Below are positions 50,454 through 61,504 of a stretch of 64,000 nucleotides of DNA, piece by piece. Location: NCBI GenBank assembly GCA_018350325.1, contig JAEVLN010000017.1, positions 496,001-560,000 of the forward strand. The letters run 5' to 3'. A program made the translations under genes and the position numbers. This stretch comes from Globodera rostochiensis (taxonomy: Eukaryota; Nematoda; Chromadorea; Rhabditida; Heteroderidae). The number at the start of each line of letters is the position of its first letter. Positions within the stretch are counted from its first letter, which is position 1. The notes below the pieces were generated by a model. The model saw only the letters and a program-made list of their open reading frames with translations, was not told where the DNA came from and searched no databases.

Positions 50454-53400
50454 TCCTTCTTTGGACCAATTGGAGGCCCATTTGGCGGCCGATCACTTCG
50501 GAGTTCTCCCTTACGAATGCGAACAGTGCCAATTCGCAAAGTTTCCCACAGAATTTGCCGTCATAAAACACAATGAAATGGACCACGGCAATCGGAGTTA
50601 CTCCGTCCGTATTTTAAATTTCAATTATTTCATTAGCTTTCGATCGGCTTTTTCGTTGGTCGGCCAAAAAAAAACGGGTCGGAAAGTGTTCCTTTTGTTC
50701 ATACGGTCCAGACTCCCGTCGATGGGCCTTCGTTTTTGGTGTCCGAATGATAGCGGTAGAATAGAGAAAAGGTTTTAGTCAGATCGGCCGGCACCTGCGG
50801 GGATGTCTTCGTGTGAAAGAAAAATACGGAAGCCGGATTACGGAATAACCAAAAAATAGGGAACACAACCCTCGGGGCGATAAAGCTTCACACCCACCCA
50901 CCAGCCGTCCTTTTTATGGCTTAAGGCATTTAACCGTCCCAGCCAGCAGCTGAACCCAGTCAATTCCGGTCATTTCTTCAAACTCTCTTTGGGGGGATCA
51001 AAGGAACAGATGCCGACCCGTCGATTAAACCAAAAAAAGTGTCTCGGACCTTTTACCTCTTTTCAGTTTCGCTGTCGAATCACTCCCGAAGTGAAAGCGA
51101 AACGACGCAAAGTGCGCGAATTTTTGATGACTTTGACGGTGGACGACGAAATTTCACTGACACCGATTGGAGCACCGCCGCATTTGACCCGATCGCAACA
51201 GCAAGGCGTTACACTGCTCGGCCGGGAGGGGGTGAGGCATTAATTGGAGAAGAAAAATTGTCGAAACTTAAATTTGCATTCGAGACAAAATTCCAATTCT
51301 TAGCATTGAAGTAGGGTTGCACGGGACCGGGACTTTTGGGAAAACCCGGCCGGGGACTATGTAATGGTAAAACAAACATTTCTTCAACTTCAATTTAAGA
51401 AAATGGAAGGAAAAACCATCATTAAATTTTTTTTGAGATTCTGATTAACTTTTGGGGGGGGGGGGTCAGCGGCGCCGATAGGCGCTGCCAGAAAAATTTG
51501 CATGAAGATTGAACAATTTGTTAAGAATTGGTTCAAAACCCCCACCCCACTCACACTTCAACTGCCTTCACCACTAAACCATAACCGAACCGAATCTACT
51601 CCCTCTAAAATCCAATTCTTAGGGGTGCATTTTTATCCCGGTTAATCCCGACCCTACCGGGATCGGGATTACGTTATGACATATCCACCCTAAAATTAAG
51701 AATTAAAAATTAGATAAATTAGGAACATTTGCTCATGATGTGTATGTTTTGTCATTAATCAGGCAATTTTTCTTTGAGTAATTCGCGGGCTTGGTTAAAA
51801 TAAAATTGAACTTTTTGGAGCAGGATTTCTCACGCTAACAGAAAACATGGTACTTTCGCATTTTGCGACCCCCTCCCCAAATTTGTTGAAAACATCATAT
51901 ATGGGGTTTTCAAGGGTTCTGATCACGAATCTGACAATATTTTTAAGATCTGACAACATCTAAGATTTTGAAAATCTATGGTTTTTTATTTATTTTTTTA
52001 CCATTAATCACACAAAACCGGTTATATAGGTTTTCTTAGGTGCTGAAAACAATGGAACATGCAAAAATTTTAGAGGGCTCAGCGTTTAAACCGGTTTTTG
52101 AACCAAAATTTGAAAAACCATAGGGGACCTTTTTGGCCAAAATTCGTTAGGCTTAGGCCTAAGCCACCCTGGCTTGGGCTTCGTTAGGCTTAGGCCTAAG
52201 CCACCCTGGCTTGGGGTTCGTTAGGCTTAGGCCTAAGCCGTCCAGAGCTTAGGGGTTAATCTCAGGGTGGCTTAGGCCTAAGCCTAACGAACCCCTAAGT
52301 CTCTATCTTTTGTGTGATTAATGGTTAAAAAATAAATAAAAAATCATAGATTTTCAAAATCTTAGATGTTGTCAAATCTTAAAAATATTGTCAGATTCGT
52401 GATCAGCACCCTTGAAAACCCTATATATGATGCTTTCAGCAAATTTGGGGAGGGGGTCGCAAAATGCGAAAGTACCGAAAACATTTCATTAAATAAAGTA
52501 TAAATTCCGGCTGCCGCTTTAAACACTTTCGAATTTATTTGTTGCAGAAAAACCATCAACAAGCGAATTTGTCTACAACGGCGGCAGCGGCCAACAAATT
52601 CGCCCAATCTGTCGGCCAAAACGATGCTTCTTCGGCGGCTGTCACAAATTTCCCCAATTCTTTTGCGTCCATAAAAAAGTGTCCAGACTAAATTTAAATT
52701 TAAATTGCACTAATCAGCAATAAACTTCAGAGAAATAACTGATTTGGACGAAGTGTCAACGGAAGGGCGAAAAGAGAGAAATGCGAAGGATGGAACGAAG
52801 CAAATGAGTGATCAGTCGCAGAAAACTGAAGTCGTAATTGCCAATAATGGCGGTGAAATGAATGAATGTGAGTTGAGCCATTTCTGATCAGATCATTTTG
52901 AGTTGAGCCATTTCTGATCAGATTATTTTGAGTTGAGCCATTTCTGATCACATTATTTTGAGTTGAGCCATTTCTGATCAGATTATTTTGAGTTGAGCCA
53001 TTTCTGATCAGATTATTTTGAGTTGAGCCATTTCTGATCAGATTATTTGAGTTGAGCTATTTCTGATCAGATTATTTTGAGTTGAGCCATTTCTGATCAG
53101 ATTATTTTGAGTTGAGCCATTTCTGATCAGATTATTTTGAGTTGAGCCATTTCTGATCAGATTATTTGAGTTGAGCTATTTCTGATCAGATTATTTTGAG
53201 TTGAGCCATTTCTGATCACATTATTTTGAGTTGAGCCATTTCTGATCAGATTATTTTGAGTTGAGCCATTTCTGATCAGATTATTTTGAGTTGAGCCATT
53301 TCTGATCAGATTATTTGAGTTGAGCTATTTCTGATCAGATTATTTTGAGTTGACCCCCCCCCCCCCCCGACTTACCCAAGCGATCAATCAATTAGTGCGT

Positions 53401-56400
53401 GTTCTGTTTAGGCATTGAGAACGCTTGCAATAATGCCATTGTGGACGAATCGCCGACTTCTCTCACGGAACAAATTCAAGCGGCTTGTCTGCAGAAAATA
53501 CGGCGAGGGGCGGCAGAGGGAAGTGCCGCTGGTGAATTTGTTATATTAATCGATCGATTTAAAACTAAAACAATTAGTGGGCGGGAACAGACTTCGTCCC
53601 GCCGCTTACGGCGGGACCTTGGAGATCAAAGAGGGCGCTGAACTGACGGCAGCTTCGCTGATGAACGGAAATGTTGGGGACGGAACCGTTTATGACGGCC
53701 TAATTGACGAAATGGACGGACAGCAGGCAAACAATGCTTTCTCTAATTACAACAATTAAAGTTTAATGCTTTCTCTAATTACAACAATTAAAGTTTAATG
53801 CTTTCTCTAATTACAACAATTAAAGTTTAATGCTTTCTCTAATTACAACAATTAAAGTTTAATGCTTTCTCTAATTACAACAATTAAAGTTTAATGCTTT
53901 CTCTAATTACAACAATTAAAGTTTAATGCTTTCTCTAATTACAACAATTAAAGTTTAATGCTTTCTCTAATTACAACAATTAAAGTTTAATGCTTTCTCT
54001 AATTACAACAATTAAAGCTTAATGTTTTCTCTAATTACAACAATTAACTTAAAGCTTAATGCTTTCTCTAATTACAACAATTAACTTAAAGCTTAATGCT
54101 TTCTCTAATTACAACAATTAAAGCTTAATGCTTTCTCTAATTACAACAATTAAAGCTTAATGATGCATTCTTCAGGCCGATGTGCAAGAGATTTTGAAGG
54201 CAGCCGCCGCGGCAGTGTCTCAAGTCGGCGGGTCGCATAACAACCAAAATCCTGCGTTTGGCCGACGCACAGAAATGGGTGGAGGAAACGGCGTAAGTCA
54301 TCGAATTTGCGAATTTTTTTTTGTTTTGGAGCTGATCGATCGTCCAAAGCCCAGCAGAGCAAAAACAACAAATTCAGATTTTTGAAATTATACGTTTTGC
54401 TTATGGATATGACAGATACAAATTACCTTATTAATAATTTCTACCCCTGCCAAACAAAGCCTTTTCGTTGTGCCAATGCCAATTCACTTGTGCCATTCCC
54501 TTTAGGGCTATTCACTTCGGCCCAATCGCTTTTCGCCGTACGCATTGCTTCACCAGGGACTTCATGCCCAGCAATACCAAATCGGCGGGGATTCCCGCGG
54601 GTCGGCGGCATTTCCATCGGTATTTTGAAAATGCCAAAAGGCCTTTAATCATTCGAGAATAGCAACAACAAAAAAATATGTTCGCGAAAATTATGCGGTT
54701 GACAAATGTGACAAAAAAAAAGATATAAATCAATCAAACAATTTTAATTAATTTAATTTACAGTTCCAAGGAGAATTGAAGCGCGAAAAAGTGATCGATC
54801 GGATTCAGTGCAGAAAGTGCAAGGAAATGATCAACGCGCAGGGCGGCTGTCTCAACCATCACACCAACACGCGGTTGATGATGGCAAAAACTCGCATTTT
54901 AATATTCCCCCCCCCCCTTTCAGACATTTGCGACTTCCAATGTTCCAATGCACACTTTGCAATAAGTAATTAACAATTAATTGTCTTTAATTACGCTCTA
55001 ATTATGCCTTCTCAGAGATTTCTTTGAAGTTTCAAACACGCGAATCCATAAACACATGCGATTGCACCACGGCGGTGACACGAAACATTTGGTCAGCAAC
55101 TATCACAAAGTGAGCGGCTAATTTGGAATATTATTTAATTTTAATTAGAAATATTATTTATTTTAATTTGAAATATCATTTTTTTTGTTTGAAATATTTT
55201 ATTTTAACTTGGAATTTATTTATTTTTATTTGAAATATTTTTATTTTTAATTTGGAATATTATTTATTTTTAATTTGAAATATTTTTAATTTGGAATATC
55301 ATTTATTTTTATTTGGAATGTATATTTTTTAATTTGTAATTTATTTTAAAGTTGAAACATTATTTATTTTATTTGAAATATATATTTTTTAATTTGTAAT
55401 TTTATTTTTAAATTTGAATTCATTATTTATTTTTAATTTGGTAATTTAATTTGGAATTATTTTAATTTGGGTTCAGTATTCTGCCGCCCTCCACGCCGCC
55501 CGCGACGAATGTTTTGGCAGAAAGGAAGAACGAATTTACGCAATGCGAAATCCCGGAGGTCGCATTGTTTCAATCTTTTCTTTATCCCTTTTTTCTTAAG
55601 CTGTTCAAAAGCTCGAATTTAATCAGCCGCCGCCTCCACCAAACGTCGGAGGAACATTTAGTCGCCTTAAACATGCCCCCGTCACTGATCCGTGCGCAAC
55701 CGTTCGGGCAGTTTTGCACAATCACCACGAACAATGGATGATGAATGGTCCGCATTAAGGATAAAATTAATTCAAGACATCTAAACAGTTAAAGAACATT
55801 AAGTTAATTTCTAAAATAAATTTGATCTGTTCATTTTACGACTTTTCGTTCATTCGTCAGAGAATCAAACTGCTCGGACGGAGGTGAGCACCAGCAATAC
55901 GTCGTCCCTTCCGCCCAAACAAAGTCAGCACCAACAACAAAAAAAGACCGGACTAAAAGTGGAACAGAATACTGACGGGTCTGACGACGGCATTGGCATT
56001 GCGATGGGCATGGAAGGGGCCGAGGAGGCGGGGCAGAACGGTGGAGGCCTTTTAAATGTATTTTATTATTTGTGAATAAATCAAACTCTTTTAGCTTCTG
56101 CAAAGAATGGCCTGATGGGATTGAATGAGGACAACCAATACCAACCGATGGAGTTAATTGAACACGAAAATGAGGTGGCGAGAGGGGGGGGGGATTTGTT
56201 TGGGGAATTCAATTTGTTATTATTCTTCCATTATTGAACGGTCAGCAAGAGGATGAACCGATGGAAGAAGAGGAAGAGGACGATGAAGAAGAAGAGTACG
56301 AAAGTGGCAATCCGATATTGGCCATCGTGGACGCCTTTAAAGGGGGGGACAACGCTGACGGGGACGAACGGGCAATGCCCAGAGGGGCCCAAATGTACCA

Positions 56401-57884
56401 CCACCAACAGCAAAAGGAAACAACAAAAACATCTAAAAATTTCGGTCGATAAATTATTTTGTGTCCATAAATGTCATCAATTACCCTCAACCGACGGATT
56501 TAGCCGCAAGTCGCGGGGGCGAGGCATCGTCCTCGTCGTCGCATCAACAGCAACCACCGAACGGTGTTCTTCGTGTTGGGGGCGTACAGAACCAATCGCG
56601 CACAGCTCGACCACCGAATATTGGGCAACAACAACAGACGCACCAACGGGTAAAATGGAAGAAAATGGATTTGCTATGAAGCTATATAATGATGTAATTA
56701 AGCAGATTAGCTATGTCGGCACAGATGAGAAGGTCCCGTGCAAATTGTGTGGCGAAATGGTGTGGAACAAAATCACCAACCGACTCAATCACATCAACGT
56801 TCGGTGAGTTAAAACTAGTGATCGGCCAGAAGGTTCGGTCGGTACTATTCGGTAAAGTACCGAAAAAATACCGTTACAAAAAAGTTTCGGTACTTTTCGA
56901 AAAGCTTCGGTCGGTATTTTTCGGTAAAGTACCGAAAAAGTACCGTTACCGAATAGTACCGAGAAAAAATTGTCGGTATTTTTTCGGTTTTCGGTACCAA
57001 AATTTTTTAGAGTAATTTTTTAACAAAAACTCGTTTATTTTGGCAAATTTTGGCTTTATCAAATGTTTATAAATGAGTTTGGAAAGCTTGAGTTTCAAGA
57101 AAATCAGAATTTCGGCCTGTTCTTGTTCAGTGGCAGAATTTTTAAGTTTTTGGCTTAGTTTGAAGGGGGAGGGAGGGTCGGCGGTGCCGATAGGCGCCGC
57201 CGAGAAAAATGCATTTTTTGACTGGGATTTGTTAAGAAAAGGACATTCAATCAAAAGAATAAAAAGGAATTTCACTCAAGGACTCGAACTTAAGACAAAA
57301 TAGAGTTTCGCAAAACAGTTTAACCACTAAGCTACGTGAGATTATGAACATTAATTGAAAAAATTCAAATATATTACCACATTTTTCCGTTCGGTACTTT
57401 TTTCGGGACTCAAATTTTATTCGGTCGGTACCTTCGGTTCTCAAAAAGTTTCGGTCGGTCTTTTTAGGTAAAATACCGAAAAAGTACCGGTACCGAAAAG
57501 TATCGGTACTTTTCAAAAAAGTTCGGTCGGTACTATTCGGTAAAGTACCGATGCCTGAGTACCGAAAAGTACCGAAAAAGCGTCGGTACTTTCCCGTACC
57601 GACCGAACACTAGTTAAAACGCAAACAAAACGATCTCCAAAATGATGGTTAAATTCAGTCATCTCCAACTTCCGCTTCACGAGTGCGCCATCTGCCACAA
57701 GTCGTTCGCATCGTACAGCCGTTCAGCCTGCTATTCGCACGTCCAATTCGCGCACAAAACTGAAATCGAGTCGGGACAATGCAGCAGTGTCATCGAGGAG
57801 CATATAATCTACAGAAAGGTGCCAATTAAGGACGAACCGCCGCCGATTACAAAAACATTTAGGACTGTTACAACGGCCAGCTAA
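50454..57884 (+). CDS. multi-exon C2H2 zinc-finger protein 2
   Basis: Paralog of the 21.9-kb gene. The first visible exon (after TTTTCAG) has LDQLEAHLAADH and CEQCQFAKFPTEFAVIKHNE; upstream exons likely. Linker exons follow at about 51068, 52550, 52733, 53413 and 53608-53726. An exon from 54176 reads ADVQEILKAAAAAVSQVGG. Module 1: IQCRKCKEMINAQ..HHTNT, phase-2 intron (54874-54923), HLRLPMFQCTLCNK|DFFEVSNTRIHKHMRLHH. Acidic and Gln-rich linkers lie between about 55850 and 56650. Module 2: VPCKLCGEMVWNKITNRLNH, phase-2 intron (56804-57658), HLQLPLHECAICHKSFASYS with HVQFAH. Stop about 57884. Intron 53727-54175 is GC-AG. Linker frames between 51 and 53.6 kb are uncertain. Probably a nuclear regulator; targets unknown. 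Confidence 0.7.
51312..51680. repeat. partial CCCGGT-type hAT-like element
   Basis: Starts TAGGGTTGCACGGGACCGGG, contains a GC palindrome (about 51467-51490) and ends in degraded CCCGGTTAATCCCG motifs. No clear right terminus. In an intron of zinc-finger gene 2. Confidence 0.55.
51849..52476. mobile_element. long inverted-repeat element with 8-bp duplication
   Basis: Arms of about 170 bp (GGTACTTTCGCATTTTGCGA onward) are inverted at the right end. Perfect flanking GAAAACAT (51841-51848, 52477-52484). The centre consists of TTAGGCTTAGGCCTAAGCC motifs, also found alone at 61510-61620. GG-starting ends with an 8-bp duplication would fit a Merlin-type miniature element. Confidence 0.88.
52865..53352. 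repeat. about 29-bp tandem repeat, 16-17 copies
   Basis: Unit TTTTGAGTTGAGCCATTTCTGATCAGATTA, with a 28-bp variant (TTGAGTTGAGCTATTT) recurring at regular intervals, which indicates higher-order duplication. The first unit overlaps the end of a putative exon frame of zinc-finger gene 2. Confidence 0.95.
53735..54165. repeat. about 31-bp tandem repeat, about 13 copies, intronic
   Basis: Unit AATGCTTTCTCTAATTACAACAATTAAAG plus TTT, with a later AAAGCTT variant. The array begins within 10 bp of the GC splice donor at 53727 and fills almost the whole 449-bp intron. Confidence 0.95.
55130..55470. repeat. degenerate AT-rich minisatellite
   Basis: Irregular TTTTTAATTTGAAATATTATT-like units in an intron of zinc-finger gene 2. 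Confidence 0.7.
56816..57612. mobile_element. hAT-like non-autonomous element, GGTACCGAAAAGTACC type
   Basis: Left end TAGTGATCGG, right end CCGAACACTA, perfect 8-bp duplication GTTAAAAC (56808-56815, 57613-57620). Subterminal arrays of TTCGGTACTTTT/AAAAGTACCGAA. GC palindrome at 57178-57201 and minus-strand tRNA-like module at 57280-57345. It is inserted 12 bp downstream of a splice donor of zinc-finger gene 2. Confidence 0.92.
57276..57347 (-). repeat. tRNA-like (box A/box B) module
   Basis: On the minus strand, GTAGCTTAGTGGTTA (57345-57331) and a decayed AAGTTCGAGTCC (57291-57280). The least conserved B box of the five copies. Confidence 0.45.
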
Positions 57885-58192
57885 TGGAAGCCGCAAGAGA
57901 TTATTTCTAAGCTTCATGGGCTGTTGGGCTGTTCCTGTTTTGATATCGCCGGATATTTATTGATAATAAAATATTCTCAATATTTTTTTCTTTTTTTTTT
58001 TGTCTTAAATTTCCCCTTAATAAATCGGTCAATCGAAATTGTAGCTGAAACAAATTCCTCGAATAAACAAATGTCCTTTTTTTAAAAGATTTGTCCTTTT
58101 TGTCGCACGTCAGGATAATTCGTAATTTGGACCAATCCCTTAACAAATTGAGTCAATAATTCAAAAATTTTCTCGGCGGCGCCTATCGGCAC

Positions 58193-58294
58193 CAGGGCTG
58201 GGCGAAACTTCGGCTTTGAGTTTCGCGAAATTTCGGGTATTTTGGAGCTTCGTGTTTCGGGTTTGGGTAGTACGCCGAGCTTCGCCCAGCCCTT
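58193..58294. mobile_element. 102-bp hAT-like miniature element inserted in a GC palindrome
   Basis: Terminal repeats CAGGGCTGGGCGAA and TTCGCCCAGCCCTT, with a perfect 8-bp duplication ATCGGCAC (58185-58192, 58295-58302). The target is the palindromic core of the larger transposon family. Confidence 0.9.
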
Positions 58295-58354
58295 ATCGGC
58301 ACCACCGACATGATGTTTTGAAAAAAATTATCGGCAGTGTGAAGTCGTTCGTTG

Positions 58355-59829
58355 GTTTTTATACACCGCCGATTTTTGCATCTTTCGATTTATTATTATT
58401 AAATTAAAACTAATCTAACACTAAACTACAGGAATGAAATGACAAAAAAACAAGACCAAAATATGCGAATTATTGAATATGATCGAAAAAACTAAGGCGC
58501 GAACCATCTGGCTTGTACATCTAGGCAAGCTTGGCCACGGAGCGTTGGAGAAGAGCCAAACGCTTTCGGCGTCCGCATCCGCAACCACAGCCACCGCCGC
58601 CGCCACCACCACCGCATCCACCACCACAGCCTCCGCCACCGCCGCCGCCTCCGCCGCTGGGGCCTCCACAGCTGACGCCGAGGACAATGCCTCCTCCGCC
58701 TCCGCTTCCGCCACCACCGCAGCCGCCTCCACCGCCACCGCAACCTCCTCCGCAACCGCCACCACAACCTCCTCCACCACCACCGCAGCCGCCTCCACCG
58801 CCACCGCAACCTCCGCCACACCCACCACCGCAACCTCCGCCGCAACCGCCACCACAACCTCCTCCGCCTCCACCGCCGCCGCATCCGCCTCCACTGCTGC
58901 TGCCGCCGCTAGGGCCTCCGCCGCAGCTGATGCTGAGCACAATTGCTCCCCCACCACCACCTCCGCCGCTGCTGCATCCGCCTCCACCACCTCCGCCACA
59001 CCCTCCACCGCATCCCCCGCCGCCTCCGCACCCGCCGCCGCAACCGCCTCCGCACCCGCCTCCACATCCTCCACCGCATCCCCCGCCGCCTCCGCACCCT
59101 CCGCCGCAACCGCCTCCACTTCCGCCTCCGCCACTTCCACCACCGCTAGGGCCTCCGCAACTAACACCAAGCGTAATGGCTCCACCGCCCCCTCCTCCTC
59201 CGCAACCTCCGCCACCGCCGCCACATCCGCCTCCACAACCACCACCACCACCACCGCAACCGCATTGACGACGCATGCGGACAGCGCTGGGAGCGAGGCT
59301 TAAGCGCAACTTTTGAATTTTGTTTGGCGGTGTTTGCACAATGCCAACTCACTCGGACCCGCCGCTCATCAGCAAAGAGTGGGCCATTCCGGCGCCCAAA
59401 AGAAGGAGCACAAAGACACTACACCTCGTCATGGCTGCTTAAAGGTGAGCGTGTGTGAAATTGGCAACAAGAACTGTTACCTCTGATGCTTTCTGTTTGT
59501 CCTTTGAAAGAATGAGGGACCAGTTGATGCTGCCCTAAGCCGTCCTGGCCCTTTTATAGTGTCCTGCTTGCTCTCTGTGGCCGGCTGAAGGATATTAATC
59601 AGTCGTCGGTCGGTCGCTGTTGGATGAAACCGATTCGATTTGGCCCGTTAGACGGGTTTTGGCCCAATTGCGCACTCATAAAAAGGCGCTCCGTTTCTGA
59701 CAACGGCTTGTGTGACCTCTTCTTCCGCCCGCCCGCCCACCCGAATATCCGTCCTTTCACTTTCCCGTTTTATTGCCCCCCCCCTCACCCAAACACAGAC
59801 CTTTCACTGATTTCTCATTGATAAACGCT
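58355..59829. repeat. segmental duplicate 1 (1.48 kb) carrying a Gly/Cys-rich gene
   Basis: Direct, nearly identical copy of 61702-63183, from GTTTTTATACACCGCCG to ATTGATAAACGCT, covering the gene, its promoter and flanks. A less complete inverted relative is 47600-48830. Confidence 0.92.
58521..59432 (-). CDS. Gly/Cys-rich secreted protein, family member C
   Basis: Same structure as the gene at 47875: signal peptide from 59432, one intron near its end, a VRMRRQCGCGGG start of the repeat region, three hydrophobic punctuation blocks and a CGRRKRLALLQRSVAKLA end. It is four residues longer in the repeats than the 47.9-kb copy. A TATA box lies at about 59551-59559 on the minus strand. The reading frame is open throughout, so it is presumably expressed. 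Confidence 0.8.
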
Positions 59830-60777
59830 TCATGTGAAGGTGAATAATGCGTGTTAGCTAATTTTTTCATAATTTTTATAAAATTTGTTTTGCTGATTTT
59901 TTAATTGCTAAATTGAAAAAGTTAAACCCTGGTCTTCATCTTTCATTGAATAAATTTGGTAAGGGTATTAAAAAACATTTTAAATGTTTTATTTTTTTCA
60001 AGATCACGGCTCACGGATCATGCCAATCACGGCCTTTTTGGGGGTCCGTGATCACGGATCACGAGTCACGGATTTTTTTTGTTTTAATCACGTCCAGCCC
60101 TGATGACAATAGAATAAGGACCGTTTAATCTGAATCAATGCAAAATTGGAGCACATTTTTCTTTTACATTTTACGAAATACAGTATCCTCGCTTTCGGAT
60201 CAAAATTACGGTATATACAGAAACTGTCGCCTCTCTTCTGCTGTTATTGAAACTAATCACACAGAGAAGTCCACAGAATTTATGTGTCGAAAGTGACAAA
60301 TATGCAAACAAAGATTATATAGCAATTTCTGGAAAAATGAGAGTAATTTATATTCAAACGGAATCCGGGATGTCCGAATTACTTTGATATTACTGATTAC
60401 TAGTGCTGCACGAGAGTCTCGGTATCGAGTATCGACTCGAGAAAAGTCTTGGGTTTTTTGGGTGCAATAACCCAAAAATACACTCCTAAAATTAAAATAG
60501 TTTTGAAAAATTCTTGTTCGCCGCGGCGCCTGTCGGCACCGCTGGTCCCCTGCAAAACCCTCTAATAAAAATTGCAAAAATTTTTGAATTTCCCAAATTT
60601 TTGAACCAAAAAACCTCAACAAATCTCCTAAAAACCCTGGAAAATAAGCGGAAAATTTATTTTGGATAAAAAATTTTCAAAGTCTCGAGTATCGAGTCTC
60701 GACTCGAGAAAAGTCTCGGATTTGATAATCCATATTTCCATATTTCGCGTTTTTATCCATATTCCATATTTTTAAAG
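59830..60777. other. repeat debris between the duplicates
   Basis: About 60000-60100 has inverted ATCACGGATCACG motifs. 60412-60720 has TAGTGCTGCACGAGAGTCTC and TCGAGTATCGA arrays facing each other around a GC palindrome at about 60520, probably another element of the same kind. No gene. Confidence 0.5.
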
Positions 60778-61452
60778 GGTTCCCTGTCCTTTGGGCAGTG
60801 GATCCTTTGGGCAGTGGATCGATTGGGCAGTGATCCTTTGGGCAGTGCAATATAATTTTAAAAAATAATTTTTTGAGTACAAATTGTTTGTAAGTTATAA
60901 GGAAAATTAATTGGGGCGTGCCAGATGATATGAAACGGCACGCAAATACTCCATTGCTCTATTATCAAATTGCAAATAGTTGCTGCAAATTTGCATGTTG
61001 TCTTCAACTTTGCTGTCCGCTTCAAACTGATAATCGAAGCCTTCTCGAGTTAGAATGCTTTTGCCTTTTTTTGAAATGACTTCACTATATTCAAATCTTA
61101 GAATTTAAAAATAAATAAAAATATCAGTCTATCGTTAATAAATTATGAATAATTGTGCGAAAATAAAGTTGTTTGGACCTAACGTTGTTTGGGCCCCCCC
61201 CCCTCCCCATTCTTTATCTGCCCGGATTGTTCCATCATATTATTAAGAATCAGTCAACATCATCAAAGCAACATTTTATTAGCATATTTCTATTTAAAAA
61301 ATAATAAACCAACTAAAATTTTTTTATATAAAAAAATATTTAAAGGTTAATTGACTGATTAATTAATTTTCGCAAAAAAAGTCACTGCCCAAAGGATCAC
61401 TGCCCAATCGATCCACTGCCCAAAGGATCCACTGCCCAAACGATCGGTCACC
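60778..61452. mobile_element. MULE-like element with 9-bp duplication, GGGCAGTGGATCC type
   Basis: Facing arrays of TTTGGGCAGTGGATCC, ends GGTTCCCTGTCCTTTGG and the complement of GGTGACCGATCGTTTGG, and a perfect 9-bp duplication TTTTTAAAG (60769-60777, 61453-61461). The 9-bp duplication and the FLYWCH-like fragment inside suggest Mutator-like origin. Confidence 0.8.
60907..61102 (-). pseudogene. FLYWCH-like zinc-finger fragment
   Basis: Minus frame EVISKKGKSILTREGFDYQF, then a degenerate stretch to YHLARPN and TAA at 60907. SKKGKxxLxxxGFxYxF matches the start of the FLYWCH domain found in Mutator-like transposons and in host proteins derived from them. The Trp/Cys/His half of the domain is missing. 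A decayed fragment carried by the surrounding element. Confidence 0.45.
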
Positions 61453-61504
61453 TTTTTAAAGCATTTTTAATATTTGCTTTATCCCACTCTGAGTGCCGAT
61501 TCAG

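Noticed and set aside
52140..52290. TTAGGC motifs as interstitial nematode telomere sequence
   Set aside because: The motifs form palindromic TTAGGCTTAGGCCTAAGCC blocks in both orientations inside a transposon, not head-to-tail TTAGGC arrays.
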